Positions 52,031 through 61,042 of a stretch of 64,000 nucleotides of DNA are shown piece by piece. The notes under the pieces are model-generated. The model was not told where the DNA came from. It saw only the letters and a list, made by a program, of their open reading frames with translations, and made no database searches. Location: positions 2,633,551 to 2,697,550 of the forward strand of contig NZ_CP013126.1 of the NCBI RefSeq assembly GCF_001441165.1, written 5' to 3'. Numbering within the stretch: the first letter of the stretch is position 1; every line of letters starts with the position of its first letter. Both the position numbers and the translations under genes were made by a program. Origin of the DNA: Acidipropionibacterium acidipropionici. Lineage in GTDB: Bacteria > Actinomycetota > Actinomycetes > Propionibacteriales > Propionibacteriaceae.

Positions 52031-52939
52031 ATGAGCTCGTCGGGCGCGACGGTCTCGGTCCGGGTTCCCGCCACCTCGGCGAATCTGGGCCCCGGCTATG
52101 ACTGCATGGGGCTGTCCCTGGACCTGTGGGACGAGGTCACGGTGACCACCCGCGAGGCCCCCGGGGTGAACATCACCGTCACCGGGGAGGGTCACGACAC
52201 GGTGCCCCACGACGAGTCCCATCTGGTGGTGACCACGCTGCGTCAGGGGCTGGTGGATCTGGGATACGACCGGCCCGACATCGGACTGGACCTGTCGGCG
52301 CGCAACCGGATCCCGCACAGCCGGGGCCTCGGATCCTCGGCCGCCGCGATCGCCTCCGGACTCTTCCTGGCCTGGGGGCTCGCACGCCCCGGCGAGGATC
52401 CGGACCGAGACCTGCTGCTGACGATGGCCACCGCCATCGAGGGGCACCCCGACAACGCCGCCCCGGCGATCCTGGGCGGCGCCCAGGTGGCCTGGGTCCA
52501 GGACGGCCAGGTGCGTCACATCCGTCTCGACGTCCTGCCCGAGGTGAGCTTCCGGGTCCACGTCCCCGACCGCCATGTGCCCACCGCACTGGCCCGTCAC
52601 GTGCTCCCGGTCGACGTGCCGCGCGCCGACGCCATCCACCAGGTGCTCGCCTCGACCCTGCTGGTCACAGCCCTCACCTCGGCCCCCCAGCACCTTCTGG
52701 CGGCCACCAGGGACTGGATCCACCAGCCCTACCGCAGGCCTCTCATGCCGGAATCGGCCGATCTGATGGACCGGCTGCGCTGGGCCGGCGTCCCGGCCGT
52801 CATCTCGGGTGCCGGGCCCACCGTGCTGGCGATGGGGACGGCGGAGATGCTGGCGGCCGCGCGCTCGGTCGATGATGCCGGATTCATGGTCGACGATCTG
52901 TCCCTGGGCGGGGCCGCCCAACTCGTCGAGACCCGCTGA
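52031..52939 (+). CDS. thrB: Homoserine kinase
   Basis: 302 residues, GHMP kinase. Motif 1 is VPATSANLGPGYDCMGLSL, motif 2 the ATP loop IPHSRGLGSSAAAIASG, and motif 3 AVISGAGPTVLA near the C-terminus. It phosphorylates homoserine for threonine synthesis. It starts one base after the hom stop. Threonine synthase (thrC), which sits between thrA and thrB in mycobacteria, is absent here. Rho follows with its own promoter. Confidence 0.92.
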   Translation: MSSSGATVSVRVPATSANLGPGYDCMGLSLDLWDEVTVTTREAPGVNITVTGEGHDTVPHDESHLVVTTLRQGLVDLGYDRPDIGLDLSARNRIPHSRGLGSSAAAIASGLFLAWGLARPGEDPDRDLLLTMATAIEGHPDNAAPAILGGAQVAWVQDGQVRHIRLDVLPEVSFRVHVPDRHVPTALARHVLPVDVPRADAIHQVLASTLLVTALTSAPQHLLAATRDWIHQPYRRPLMPESADLMDRLRWAGVPAVISGAGPTVLAMGTAEMLAAARSVDDAGFMVDDLSLGGAAQLVETR

Positions 52940-52956
52940 GGGCCCGGGAACAGGAT

Positions 52957-52984
52957 TTGTCACCCGGTCGGGCCCTGCTATAGT
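52957..52984 (+). promoter_or_regulatory. Promoter of rho
   Basis: TTGTCA (52957-52962), 16 nt, TATAGT (52979-52984). It is one of the best-matching housekeeping promoters in the window. Transcription should start near 52991. Confidence 0.65.
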
Positions 52985-52990
52985 TGCCGT

Positions 52991-53183
52991 CAGCGCGTGT
53001 TCAACGCGCTTCCTTCCCCGATATGCCGCCCGGCGCAGAATGCTCATGGCGTGTTCGGGGTTCTTCCGGCGGTACCGCCTCCTGTACGGATCTCCACGTG
53101 AGGCCCAGCGGAGCAGCGGCCTGCCAGCAATATTCCCGCCTCCGGGCTGCTGTGCCTGAGATGAGGCAGTCGAAGGGATTTAC
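52991..53183 (+). promoter_or_regulatory. Long 5' leader of rho
   Basis: About 190 nt. Its first bases form a 7-bp hairpin, AGCGCGT (52992-52998) with ACGCGCT (53004-53010). A 54-codon frame from ATG 53022 runs to a TGA that overlaps the rho GTG, although its third positions are not GC-biased. GAAGGGA just before GTG 53184 is a usable Shine-Dalgarno. Rho autogenous control through the leader is known in other bacteria and is inferred here. Confidence 0.45.
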
Positions 53184-55205
53184 GTGACCAGTTCCACCCA
53201 GAACGGCGGATCCACCGGGGATCTGTCGAGCAAGCTTCTGCCCGAACTGCGGTCCATCGGGACCCAGATGGGCATCAAGGGTGCCAGGACGATGAGGAAG
53301 GCCGATCTCGTCTCGGCCATCAAGGCCGGTGGCTTCGTGCAGGCCTCCGCCCGCTCCGGCGAGCCGCGCTCCAGGCGGGCGCCGAGGGCCGCTGCCGCCA
53401 CAGACACCGCCACCCCGCCGAAGGCCGAGAACAGCACCGCGCCGAAGGCCGACAACAACGCCGCGCCGAAGGCCGAGAGCAGGACCGCGCCGACGGCCGA
53501 CAACAACGCCGCACCGGCTTCGAGGAACCAGGAGGAGCTGCCGACCGGATCGGGCCAGGCCGAGACCTCGCGCCCCTCCCGGGCCCGCGGGACGGACCAG
53601 GACCGGCCGCGCCGTCGCAACAATGCTCAGCCGCGTTCCGAGGACGCCGCGCAGGCCGGAGCCGGCGAGGACCGCTCCGAGAGCCAGCACGGTGGGCCCA
53701 ACCACCAGGACTCGACCCATCAGGAGTCGAACCGCAACCGGCGCCGTCGCAACCAGCCGCGTCACAATTTCGACGAGGCCGTGGCCGAGTCCCCCTCGGC
53801 CGAGGTGAACGACGAGGTCGGCGCCCGCCTGGAGGCGCTCTCCCAGCAGGCCGGCCACCAGGGCGGGGGAGAGAGCCGACGCTCCGAGGGCCGCACCGAG
53901 TCGCGCAGCGAGCCCCGTCATGAGGATCTCGGCGGCACGGGTTCCGATGACGACTTCGGCAATGGTCGCAGGTCCCGCAGGCGCCGTCAGCGCGACCGCC
54001 AGAACCGCCGCAACAAGCGCGGTCCGGAGCAGCGCTACTCCGGGAACGACTCGGACCCCAATGTCCGCGAGGACGACGTCCTGGTGCCCTGCTCGGGCAT
54101 CCTCGACATCCGCGACCAGTACGCCTTCGTGCGCACCAGCGGATACCTGCCCGGCCCCAACGACGCCTACGTCTCGATGAACATGGTCCGCAAGCACGGG
54201 CTGCGCAGGGGAGACGTGGTCACCGGTGCGCTGCGTGCCAAGCGCGAGGGGGAGAGGCGTGAGAAGTTCGCCCCCCTGGTGCGCCTGGACACGGTCAACG
54301 GCGTCGATCCCGAGCAGATGCGCAGTCGCGCCGAGTTCTCCAAGCTGACCCCGCTGTACCCCCAGGAGAGGCTGCGTCTGGAGACCGACGCGAAGAACAT
54401 GACCGGCCGGATCATCGACCTGGTCAGTCCGATCGGCAAGGGCCAGCGCGGCCTCATCGTCTCTCCGCCCAAGGCGGGCAAGACGATGATCATGCAGTCG
54501 ATCGCCAACTCGATCACCCGGAACAATCCGGAGGTCCATCTCATGGTGGTCCTGGTCGACGAGCGTCCCGAGGAGGTCACCGACTTCGAGCGGACCGTCT
54601 CCGGGGAGGTCATCGCCTCCACCTTCGACCGTCCCGCCGACGACCACACCCAGCTCTCCGAGCTGGCCATCGAGAGGGCCAAGAGGCTCGTCGAGCTCGG
54701 TCACGACGTGGTGGTCCTGCTGGACGGCATCACCCGTCTTGGGCGCGCCTACAACCTGGCGGCACCGGCCTCGGGACGGATCCTGTCGGGCGGCGTGGAC
54801 TCCGCGGCCCTCTACCCGCCGAAGAAGTTCTTCGGCGCCGCCCGCAACATCGAGAACGGCGGTTCGCTGACCATCCTGGCCACCGCCCTGGTGGAGACCG
54901 GGTCGAAGATGGACGAGGTGATCTTCGAGGAGTTCAAGGGGACGGGCAACTCGGAGCTGCGGCTGCGCCGCGAGTTCGCCAACAAGCGCCTCTTCCCGGC
55001 CATCGACGTGGACGCCTCCGGCACCCGCCGCGAGGAGCTGCTGCTGTCGCGCGAGGAGACCGCGATCATGTGGAAGCTGCGCCGGGTGCTCTCGGGGCTC
55101 GACGGCTCCCAGGCCCTTGAGATGATGCTGTCCAAGCTGCGCAAGACCCAGACGAATCTGGAGTTCCTCTACGCGATCTCGAAGACCACCCCCTCGGCCG
55201 ACTGA
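53184..55205 (+). CDS. rho: Transcription termination factor Rho
   Basis: 673 residues. An N-terminal SAP-like helix pair (about 13-50, LLPELRSIGTQMGIKG) is followed by about 240 residues of Ala/Asn/Arg/Glu-rich low complexity, the insertion typical of actinobacterial Rho that adds RNA affinity. Then come the cold-shock-like primary RNA site (about 295-370) and the RecA-like ATPase. Walker A is SPPKAGKT with K433, Walker B is VVVLLDGITRL, and the Q/R loops are present. Part of the linker is a repeat of AAPKAE/NN-type units (about 75-115). GTG 53184 is supported by the Shine-Dalgarno. Confidence 0.95.
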   Translation: MTSSTQNGGSTGDLSSKLLPELRSIGTQMGIKGARTMRKADLVSAIKAGGFVQASARSGEPRSRRAPRAAAATDTATPPKAENSTAPKADNNAAPKAESRTAPTADNNAAPASRNQEELPTGSGQAETSRPSRARGTDQDRPRRRNNAQPRSEDAAQAGAGEDRSESQHGGPNHQDSTHQESNRNRRRRNQPRHNFDEAVAESPSAEVNDEVGARLEALSQQAGHQGGGESRRSEGRTESRSEPRHEDLGGTGSDDDFGNGRRSRRRRQRDRQNRRNKRGPEQRYSGNDSDPNVREDDVLVPCSGILDIRDQYAFVRTSGYLPGPNDAYVSMNMVRKHGLRRGDVVTGALRAKREGERREKFAPLVRLDTVNGVDPEQMRSRAEFSKLTPLYPQERLRLETDAKNMTGRIIDLVSPIGKGQRGLIVSPPKAGKTMIMQSIANSITRNNPEVHLMVVLVDERPEEVTDFERTVSGEVIASTFDRPADDHTQLSELAIERAKRLVELGHDVVVLLDGITRLGRAYNLAAPASGRILSGGVDSAALYPPKKFFGAARNIENGGSLTILATALVETGSKMDEVIFEEFKGTGNSELRLRREFANKRLFPAIDVDASGTRREELLLSREETAIMWKLRRVLSGLDGSQALEMMLSKLRKTQTNLEFLYAISKTTPSAD

Positions 55206-55258
55206 CCGCTCGGCCCCCTCCCACCAGCCGGGCAGGGGTTCCCTCTGGCAGGACCGGT

Positions 55259-55287
55259 TTGATCCTGACGCGAATGTGGGGAACAAT
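55259..55287 (+). promoter_or_regulatory. Possible rpmE promoter
   Basis: TTGATC (55259-55264), 17 nt, AACAAT (55282-55287). Confidence 0.35.
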
Positions 55288-55355
55288 TGCTCGACGCTGC
55301 CGGTTCACGCCATCCCGGCGACCCGGCATCGAAACAGATCAAGGAGAACACGATC

Positions 55356-55574
55356 ATGAAGCAGGGCATCCACCCCGAGTACCACCTGACCACGGTCACG
55401 TGCACCTGTGGCAACACCTTCACCACCCGCAGCACCGCCCCCTCGGGGACGCTGAGTGCCGATGTGTGCGCCAAGTGCCATCCGTTCTACACCGGCAAGC
55501 AGAAGATCCTCGACACTGGTGGCCGGGTCGCCCGCTTCGAGCGCCGCTACGGCAAGGCGGGCAAGAAGAACTGA
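55356..55574 (+). CDS. rpmE: 50S ribosomal protein L31 (zinc-binding form)
   Basis: 72 residues, bL31. The Cys-containing C+ form has CTCGNTF and [10 protein letters not shown], giving the zinc site. Zinc-free paralogues usually replace this form under zinc starvation; none is in the window. ATG 55356 has AAGGAG 9 nt upstream, so the earlier in-frame start at 55287 is rejected. A strong hairpin follows at 55616. Confidence 0.96.
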   Translation: MKQGIHPEYHLTTVTCTCGNTFTTRSTAPSGTLSADVCAKCHPFYTGKQKILDTGGRVARFERRYGKAGKKN

Positions 55575-55615
55575 CGCCGCCCCCGGCACCGGCCGGGGAG
55601 AATCACAGTCAGCAG

Positions 55616-55648
55616 GCACGACGCCGGGCATTCGGCCCGGCGTCGTGC
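55616..55648 (+). terminator. Hairpin terminator between rpmE and prfA
   Basis: A 14-bp perfect GC-rich stem (GCACGACGCCGGGC) with a 5-nt loop, 41 nt after the rpmE stop and 22 nt before prfA. Confidence 0.75.
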
Positions 55649-55670
55649 CATGTCATCAAGGAGATCTGCA

Positions 55671-56792
55671 GTGGCGTCGACGGGAGCCGAGGAGCGCAGC
55701 ACCGAGCAGGCCCCGGAGAAGGACGAGACCGTCGCCTCGATGCGCCTGCGCCGCGATGAGATCGACCGGGAGCTGTCCAGCGCGGAGGTCCTCGGCGATC
55801 CCTCGGCGATGAGGCGGCTGTCCAGGGAGCGGGCCCGGCTGGGGCATGTGCTGGCCGCCGCAGACCGCGCCGCGAGCCTGGCCGATGACGAGGCCGCCGC
55901 GGGCGAGCTGGCCGCCGAGGATGAGAGTTTCACCGCCGAGCACGACGCCATGGCGGCCGATCTGGAGCGGGCCAGGGCCGAACTCACCGAGCTGCTGGCC
56001 CCCTCGGACCCCCTCGACGACGAGGACGCCCTGGTGGAGATCCACTCCGGGGAGGGCGGCGAGGAGTCGGCCCTGTTCGCCGCCGACCTGCTGCGGATGT
56101 ATCACCGGTACGCCGAGTCCGTGGGCTGGCGGATCGAGGAGCTGGACTCCCAGCCCACCGATCTGGGCGGATTCCGGTCGGTGACGGTGGCGGTGCGCGG
56201 CACCGTCGAGCGTCCCGCCTACGGCACCCTGAAGTTCGAGGCCGGCGTGCACCGGGTGCAGCGCATCCCCGTGACCGAGTCCCAGGGGCGGGTCCACACC
56301 TCGGCGGTGGGGGTGCTCGTGATGCCCGACGTCGACGCCGAGCAGGTCGACCTGGACCCCGCCGATGTGCGCGTCGACGTCTTCCGCTCCTCGGGCCCGG
56401 GCGGCCAGGGGGTCAACACCACCGATTCCGCTGTCCGCCTCACGCATATCCCCACCGGCATCGTGGTGAGCTGTCAGAACGAGCGCTCGCAGCTTCAGAA
56501 CAAGGAGCAGGCGATGCGGATGCTGCGCGCCAATCTCGCCGCCCTGGCCGCCGAGGAGGCCGCCGACGAGGCCACCCGGATGAGACGCGAACAGGTGCGG
56601 TCGGTCGACCGGTCCGCCCGGATCCGCACCTACAACTACCCGGAGAACCGGCTCACCGATCACCGCATCGGCTTCAAGAGCCATCGCCTGGACGCCATCC
56701 TGGACGGCGACCTCGGCGAGCTCGAGACGGCCCTGCACTCCGACGAGGTGGCCCGCCGGATGGCCGCCGCGCGCGCCGGGGAGGGCCGGTGA
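55671..56792 (+). CDS. prfA: Peptide chain release factor 1
   Basis: 373 residues, recognises UAA/UAG. The GGQ peptidyl-hydrolysis motif is 244-246 in SGPGGQGVN. The RF1-specific tripeptide P-x-T is in [13 protein letters not shown], which excludes RF2 (SPF). GTG 55671 has AAGGAG 7 nt upstream; ATG 55650 lies at the foot of the terminator hairpin and is rejected. prmC, which methylates the GGQ glutamine, follows with a GTGA overlap. Confidence 0.95.
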   Translation: MASTGAEERSTEQAPEKDETVASMRLRRDEIDRELSSAEVLGDPSAMRRLSRERARLGHVLAAADRAASLADDEAAAGELAAEDESFTAEHDAMAADLERARAELTELLAPSDPLDDEDALVEIHSGEGGEESALFAADLLRMYHRYAESVGWRIEELDSQPTDLGGFRSVTVAVRGTVERPAYGTLKFEAGVHRVQRIPVTESQGRVHTSAVGVLVMPDVDAEQVDLDPADVRVDVFRSSGPGGQGVNTTDSAVRLTHIPTGIVVSCQNERSQLQNKEQAMRMLRANLAALAAEEAADEATRMRREQVRSVDRSARIRTYNYPENRLTDHRIGFKSHRLDAILDGDLGELETALHSDEVARRMAAARAGEGR

Positions 56793-57667
56793 CCGGCCCC
56801 GACGTCGTCGGGCGGCAGCCCGGGGTGGCCGGTCTGCTGGGTCTGGGATCCCGTCGGCTAGCCGGCACCGGATCACCGACTCCCGCCGCCGACGCCAGAG
56901 TCCTGCTCTGCCACGCCCTGGACACCGAACCATCCCGCCTGATCCTCGCCCCTCCCCCCGATCCCGAACAGGTGAGCCGTTACCGCGAGCTCATCGCCGC
57001 CCGTGCCGCGGGAACGCCGGTGCAGTACCTCACCGGGGAGGCGTGGTTCAGGTCCGAGCGCATCGAGGTGGGGCCCGGGGTCTTCATCCCGCGGCCCGAG
57101 ACGGAGCTGCTGGTCGGCGAGGCGGTGGCCGAGGCCGCCGCCCGGGTGGCGGCGGGGGAGTCCCCGACGGTGATCGACCTGTGCACGGGTTCGGGTGCGA
57201 TGGCCGCCGCGCTGGCCCGTGAGGTGCCAGGTGCCCGGGTGCATGCCGTGGAGGCCGATCCCGATGCCCTGGTCTGGGCCCGCCGCAACCTTGCGGGATG
57301 CGCGGTGACCCTTCATGAGGGGGACGCCGTCAGGCTGCCCGAGGGCATGGACGGCCTGGTCGACATCGTCATGACCAACCCCCCCTACCTGCCCCTGACC
57401 GGCGGGGAGCCGGCCAGCCGCCAGGTCGTCGAGACCGAACCCGGGCCGGCGCTGTTCTCCGGGGAGGACGGGCTGGATCTGCTGCGCGATCTGGTGCCGC
57501 ACGCGGCCGCTCTGCTGCGCCGCGGCGGCCTGTTCTGCTTCGAGCACGATCCGAGCCAGGAGGCCTCGGCCCCCGGGCTGTTGGCGGCAGACGGCCGTTG
57601 GGAGCAGATCGAGGACCATCGGGACCTGGCCGGGCGCTCGCGATACGTCACGGCCCGCACGAGCTGA
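56789..57667 (+). CDS. prmC: Release factor glutamine methyltransferase
   Basis: 292 residues, HemK/PrmC family. An N-terminal helical domain (about 1-85) binds the release factor. The SAM-dependent Rossmann domain has [12 protein letters not shown] (motif I) and the N5-glutamine methyltransferase signature NPPY in MTNPPYLPL. It methylates Gln of the GGQ motif of RF1/RF2. The start overlaps the prfA stop, fitting its dedicated role. Confidence 0.93.
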   Translation: MTGPDVVGRQPGVAGLLGLGSRRLAGTGSPTPAADARVLLCHALDTEPSRLILAPPPDPEQVSRYRELIAARAAGTPVQYLTGEAWFRSERIEVGPGVFIPRPETELLVGEAVAEAAARVAAGESPTVIDLCTGSGAMAAALAREVPGARVHAVEADPDALVWARRNLAGCAVTLHEGDAVRLPEGMDGLVDIVMTNPPYLPLTGGEPASRQVVETEPGPALFSGEDGLDLLRDLVPHAAALLRRGGLFCFEHDPSQEASAPGLLAADGRWEQIEDHRDLAGRSRYVTARTS

Positions 57668-57722
57668 ATCGAGGCCCGAGCCGATCCGGGTCCGTGCACG
57701 CAGTGGTGGAAGGATGAGGGGT

Positions 57723-58556
57723 ATGGACGAGATGACAACCGCCGAGGAATCCGATCCGGGCGAGCAGCCCGGGGCTCCGGAGGTCCTCGACGTCACAGAC
57801 CCGCAGATCCGGGTCGACTCCCTGAGACGCGCCGCGGAGGCCCTCAAGGAGGGGGAGTGCGTGGTGCTCCCCACCGACACCGTCTACGGGATCGGGGCGG
57901 ACGCCCTCGATCCGCTGGCGGTCCAGAGGCTGCTGATGGCCAAGGGGCGCGGCCGGGACATGCCCCCGCCGGTGCTCATCGGCGATGCCGCCGTCCTGCC
58001 GGCCCTGTGCGACCGGGTCCCTGCGGCGGCCCGGGATCTGGCCGAGGCCTTCTGGCCCGGCGGCCTGACTCTCATCTTCCGGGCCCAGGAGGATCTCACG
58101 ATGGACCTGGGGGAGACCAACGGCACCATCGCGGTGCGGGTCCCCGACCAGGACGCGGCGCGCGACCTGTTGCGGATCACCGGTCCACTGGCGGTCAGCA
58201 GCGCCAACAAGTCCGGCCACCCGGCCGCGCTGGAGATCGGCGATGCGCTGAGCCAGCTCGGCACCTCGGTGGCGGTCTACCTGGACGGCGGGCCGTCGCG
58301 GATCGGGGAGTCGTCGACCATCATCGATTTCGCCTCCGACGACGCCGGCAAGGTGCTGCGGCAGGGTGCGCTGTCGATCGAGGACATCCACCGGGTGGCC
58401 CCCGACGTCGTCCCCCTGGACCCCGAGCCCGCCGAGGATGCGGGCGAGGAACCGACCGAGGAGACCACCGGGTCGGAGGACGGCGCGGCGGAGGCCGGCG
58501 AGCCCGACACCGCCGGATCCGACAGTGCGGAACCCGAGAACGGGGAGGCCGGCTGA
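57723..58556 (+). CDS. L-threonylcarbamoyladenylate synthase (TsaC/Sua5 family)
   Basis: 277 residues. The YrdC-like fold makes threonylcarbamoyl-AMP for tRNA t6A37. VVLPTDTVYGIGADA and the Lys/Arg-rich MAKGRGRDMP loop are the nucleotide-binding signature, and VSSANKSGHPA is also typical. The C-terminal ~60 residues are highly acidic (Glu/Asp/Pro/Ala) and replace the Sua5 domain, so the protein is TsaC-like with an appended disordered tail. The start at ATG 57723 is based on GGAAGG 9 nt upstream; ATG 57714 and 57732 are alternatives. Confidence 0.88.
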   Translation: MDEMTTAEESDPGEQPGAPEVLDVTDPQIRVDSLRRAAEALKEGECVVLPTDTVYGIGADALDPLAVQRLLMAKGRGRDMPPPVLIGDAAVLPALCDRVPAAARDLAEAFWPGGLTLIFRAQEDLTMDLGETNGTIAVRVPDQDAARDLLRITGPLAVSSANKSGHPAALEIGDALSQLGTSVAVYLDGGPSRIGESSTIIDFASDDAGKVLRQGALSIEDIHRVAPDVVPLDPEPAEDAGEEPTEETTGSEDGAAEAGEPDTAGSDSAEPENGEAG

Positions 58557-58560
58557 GCCG

Positions 58561-59712
58561 ATGCGCGAGTACCTCCTCGTCATGCTCGTCTCGGGGCTGA
58601 CCACATACCTGCTGGCCGGCCTCTGCCGCCAGGCGGCACTGCGGTTCGGGGCCGTCGCCCCGGTGCGGGAGAGGGACGTCCACAAGGTCCCGGTGCCCTA
58701 CTTCGGGGGCGTGGCGATGCTCGGCGGGGTGGTCTTCGCATGTCTGCTGGCACGCAACCTGCCCTTCCTGGGCCGGCACGTGCTGGTGGCCGACGACGCC
58801 CTCACGATCTGCCTGGCGGGGGCGGTGATCTGCCTGGTCGGCGTCATCGACGACCTGCTGGACCTTCCCGCGCTGGCCAAGGCCGCCGGACAGGTGCTGG
58901 CCGCCGGGATCGTGGTGACGGGCGGGGTGAGGCTGTTCTGGATCCCGTTGCCCAACTCGATCATCGCCCTGGGAACACCCACCTCGATCCTCGTGACGGT
59001 GCTCATCATCGTGTTGTGCGCCAATGCCGTGAACTTCGTCGACGGGCTCGACGGGCTGGCCGCGGGGGTCGTGGCGATCGGCTCCCTGGCCTTCTTCTCC
59101 TACACCTATCTGCTCGCCCACGAGCAGGATTTCGTGGTGGCCACCACCGCCTCCCTCATCACTGCGGTGACGGCCGGGGCGTGCATGGGCTTCCTGCCGC
59201 ACAACTGGCATCCGGCCCGGATGTTCATGGGAGACTCCGGGGCGCTGCTGCTCGGTCTGCTGCTGGCATCCTCGACGATCTCCCTGACCGGCCAGGTGGA
59301 CTCCTCGGCGCTGAGCGCCCGGGACGGCGGGCTGGTGCCCAGCTACCTGCCCATCGTGCTGCCGCTCGTCATCCTCCTCATCCCGGTCCTCGACCTGGTG
59401 ATGGGATACATCCGGCGCACCTGGCACGGAACCTGGTTCTTCGTCGCCGACCGCAAGCACATCCACCACAGGCTGCTTCAGCGGGGCCATTCCCACGTCC
59501 GGGCCGTCCTGCTGATGTACCTGTGGACCGCCGTGCTGTCCTTCGGGACCGTGGTCATGGGTCTGGCGCGCACCTGGTGGTCGGTCGTGCTCACCGTGGT
59601 GGGGATCGTCGTGTCGATCCTGCTCACCGTCGCCAACAATCACCCCTCCGGCCCGGGGCCACGGCAGGGCCCGGCCGATGATCCGCAGGCTCTGGAGCGG
59701 CGGACGGCCTGA
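58561..59712 (+). CDS. WecA-like polyprenyl-phosphate GlcNAc/sugar-1-phosphate transferase
   Basis: 383 residues with about eleven membrane helices. Family motifs are IDDLLDLPA (Mg site), NAVNFVDGLDGLAAG, MGDSGALLLG and the cytoplasmic KHIHHRLLQ (the HxHHR-type loop). It starts lipid-linked glycan synthesis by loading a sugar-1-phosphate onto undecaprenyl or decaprenyl phosphate. The mycobacterial gene at this position (rfe/wecA after prfA-hemK-sua5) initiates arabinogalactan linker synthesis; here the product may prime wall polysaccharide. ATG 58561 follows the TsaC-like stop by 4 nt. Confidence 0.9.
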   Translation: MREYLLVMLVSGLTTYLLAGLCRQAALRFGAVAPVRERDVHKVPVPYFGGVAMLGGVVFACLLARNLPFLGRHVLVADDALTICLAGAVICLVGVIDDLLDLPALAKAAGQVLAAGIVVTGGVRLFWIPLPNSIIALGTPTSILVTVLIIVLCANAVNFVDGLDGLAAGVVAIGSLAFFSYTYLLAHEQDFVVATTASLITAVTAGACMGFLPHNWHPARMFMGDSGALLLGLLLASSTISLTGQVDSSALSARDGGLVPSYLPIVLPLVILLIPVLDLVMGYIRRTWHGTWFFVADRKHIHHRLLQRGHSHVRAVLLMYLWTAVLSFGTVVMGLARTWWSVVLTVVGIVVSILLTVANNHPSGPGPRQGPADDPQALERRTA

Positions 59713-59806
59713 TTCCGTCGCCGGCGCCCCGCCGATGGGGAAGAATGGACGCCACCCGCCCGGGGCCTGCGCCTGCCCGGGGACCCGCCCAGCGACGGAG
59801 CCAGAC

Positions 59807-61042
59807 ATGAGCGTCATCCGCGACCTCGCAGCAGTCGGTGACAGAGTGCTCGGCACGGCCGGCCGTGCCGTGCGCGTGCTGCGCGGCGAGGGCCCGGCCG
59901 GGCTGGCCAGGCGCGGGGTGCGCGTGGCCTACCGGTACCTGGGGGTCGCCGGACTGGACCTGCCGCTGCTCGACGCCGACATCGCGGACTCCACCACACT
60001 GCGCCTTCCCCTGCCCGGCAGTCATGTCAACAGGGACCGACCCATGGAGGTGGGCTGGGTCATCACCCCGCCCGCTCCCGGATCGGGCGGTCACACCACC
60101 CTGCTGCGGATGGTCGAGGCGACCGAGCGCGCCGGGCACCACTGCACCCTCCTCCTCCATGACCGCTACGGAGGCGACATCGGCCGGCAGAAGGCCGTGA
60201 TCCGCCGATGGTGGCCCGGCGTGCGGGCCGAGGTGCGCAGCGTCGAGGACGGTATCACCGGGGTCGACGCCTGCGTGGCCTCCTCGTGGGAGTGCGCGCA
60301 CGTGCTGGCGGTGAGGGGAACCGACCCGATGCGCAGGCTGTACTTCATCCAGGACTTCGAGCCCTACTTCTACCCCAGGGGATCGCTCTACGCGCTGGCC
60401 GAGGACACCTACCGGTTCGGCTTCCGGTGCATCGCCCTGGGAGAGATGGTGGCGCGGACGCTGCGCCGCGAGGTCGGCATCGCCCCCGACGTCACCGAGT
60501 TCGGGTGCGACACCGGCGTCTACCGGATCCTCGACGGGAGGCCCCGCACCGGCGTCGTCCTCTACGCCCGGCCCGAGGTGCCGCGTCGGGGATACCTGCT
60601 GGCCCGGATGGCTCTCGAACGGTTCCATCGGGAGCATCCGGACGCCGATATCCACATCTACGGGGAGACGGTGGACGACCTGCCCTTCCCGGCGGTCCAG
60701 CACGGACGGATGACCCCGTCCCAGCTCAATGAGCTCTACAACACCTGCCGTGCCGGTCTGGCGATGTCCTTCACCAACATCTCGCTGGTGACCGAGGAGA
60801 TGCTGGCCGCCGGTGTCCACGTGGTGGCCAACGACCATCCCGACGCACGGGCAGATCTGCCCGACGGGCATGTCAGCTGGGCGGCGCCGACCCCGGGCGG
60901 CCTGGCCGAGGCGCTCGGGCGGGCCTACACCGCACCCTCCGGTGATGAGGAGGCCATCGCCTCCTCGGTGAGGCAGGTGGGGTGGACGCGGGCGCAGGCC
61001 GACGTCGTGCGCATCCTCGAGGAGGAGGTCTACGGGATCTGA
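59807..61042 (+). CDS. WsaF-like glycosyltransferase
   Basis: 411 residues. An N-terminal helical region (about 1-50) leads into a GT-B fold. FIQDFEPYFYPRGSLYALAE is a hallmark of the WsaF rhamnosyltransferase group. The C-terminal half has GRMTPSQLNELYNTC and the donor-site Glu in VTEEMLAAG. It probably adds rhamnose or a related sugar to a surface polysaccharide. CGGAG lies 7 nt before ATG 59807. Its 3' end overlaps the convergent flippase by 13 bp. Confidence 0.8.
   Translation: MSVIRDLAAVGDRVLGTAGRAVRVLRGEGPAGLARRGVRVAYRYLGVAGLDLPLLDADIADSTTLRLPLPGSHVNRDRPMEVGWVITPPAPGSGGHTTLLRMVEATERAGHHCTLLLHDRYGGDIGRQKAVIRRWWPGVRAEVRSVEDGITGVDACVASSWECAHVLAVRGTDPMRRLYFIQDFEPYFYPRGSLYALAEDTYRFGFRCIALGEMVARTLRREVGIAPDVTEFGCDTGVYRILDGRPRTGVVLYARPEVPRRGYLLARMALERFHREHPDADIHIYGETVDDLPFPAVQHGRMTPSQLNELYNTCRAGLAMSFTNISLVTEEMLAAGVHVVANDHPDARADLPDGHVSWAAPTPGGLAEALGRAYTAPSGDEEAIASSVRQVGWTRAQADVVRILEEEVYGI

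Noticed and set aside
55650-55670. ATG 55650 as the prfA start
   Set aside because: It sits at the foot of the rpmE terminator hairpin. GTG 55671 has a well-spaced AAGGAG.
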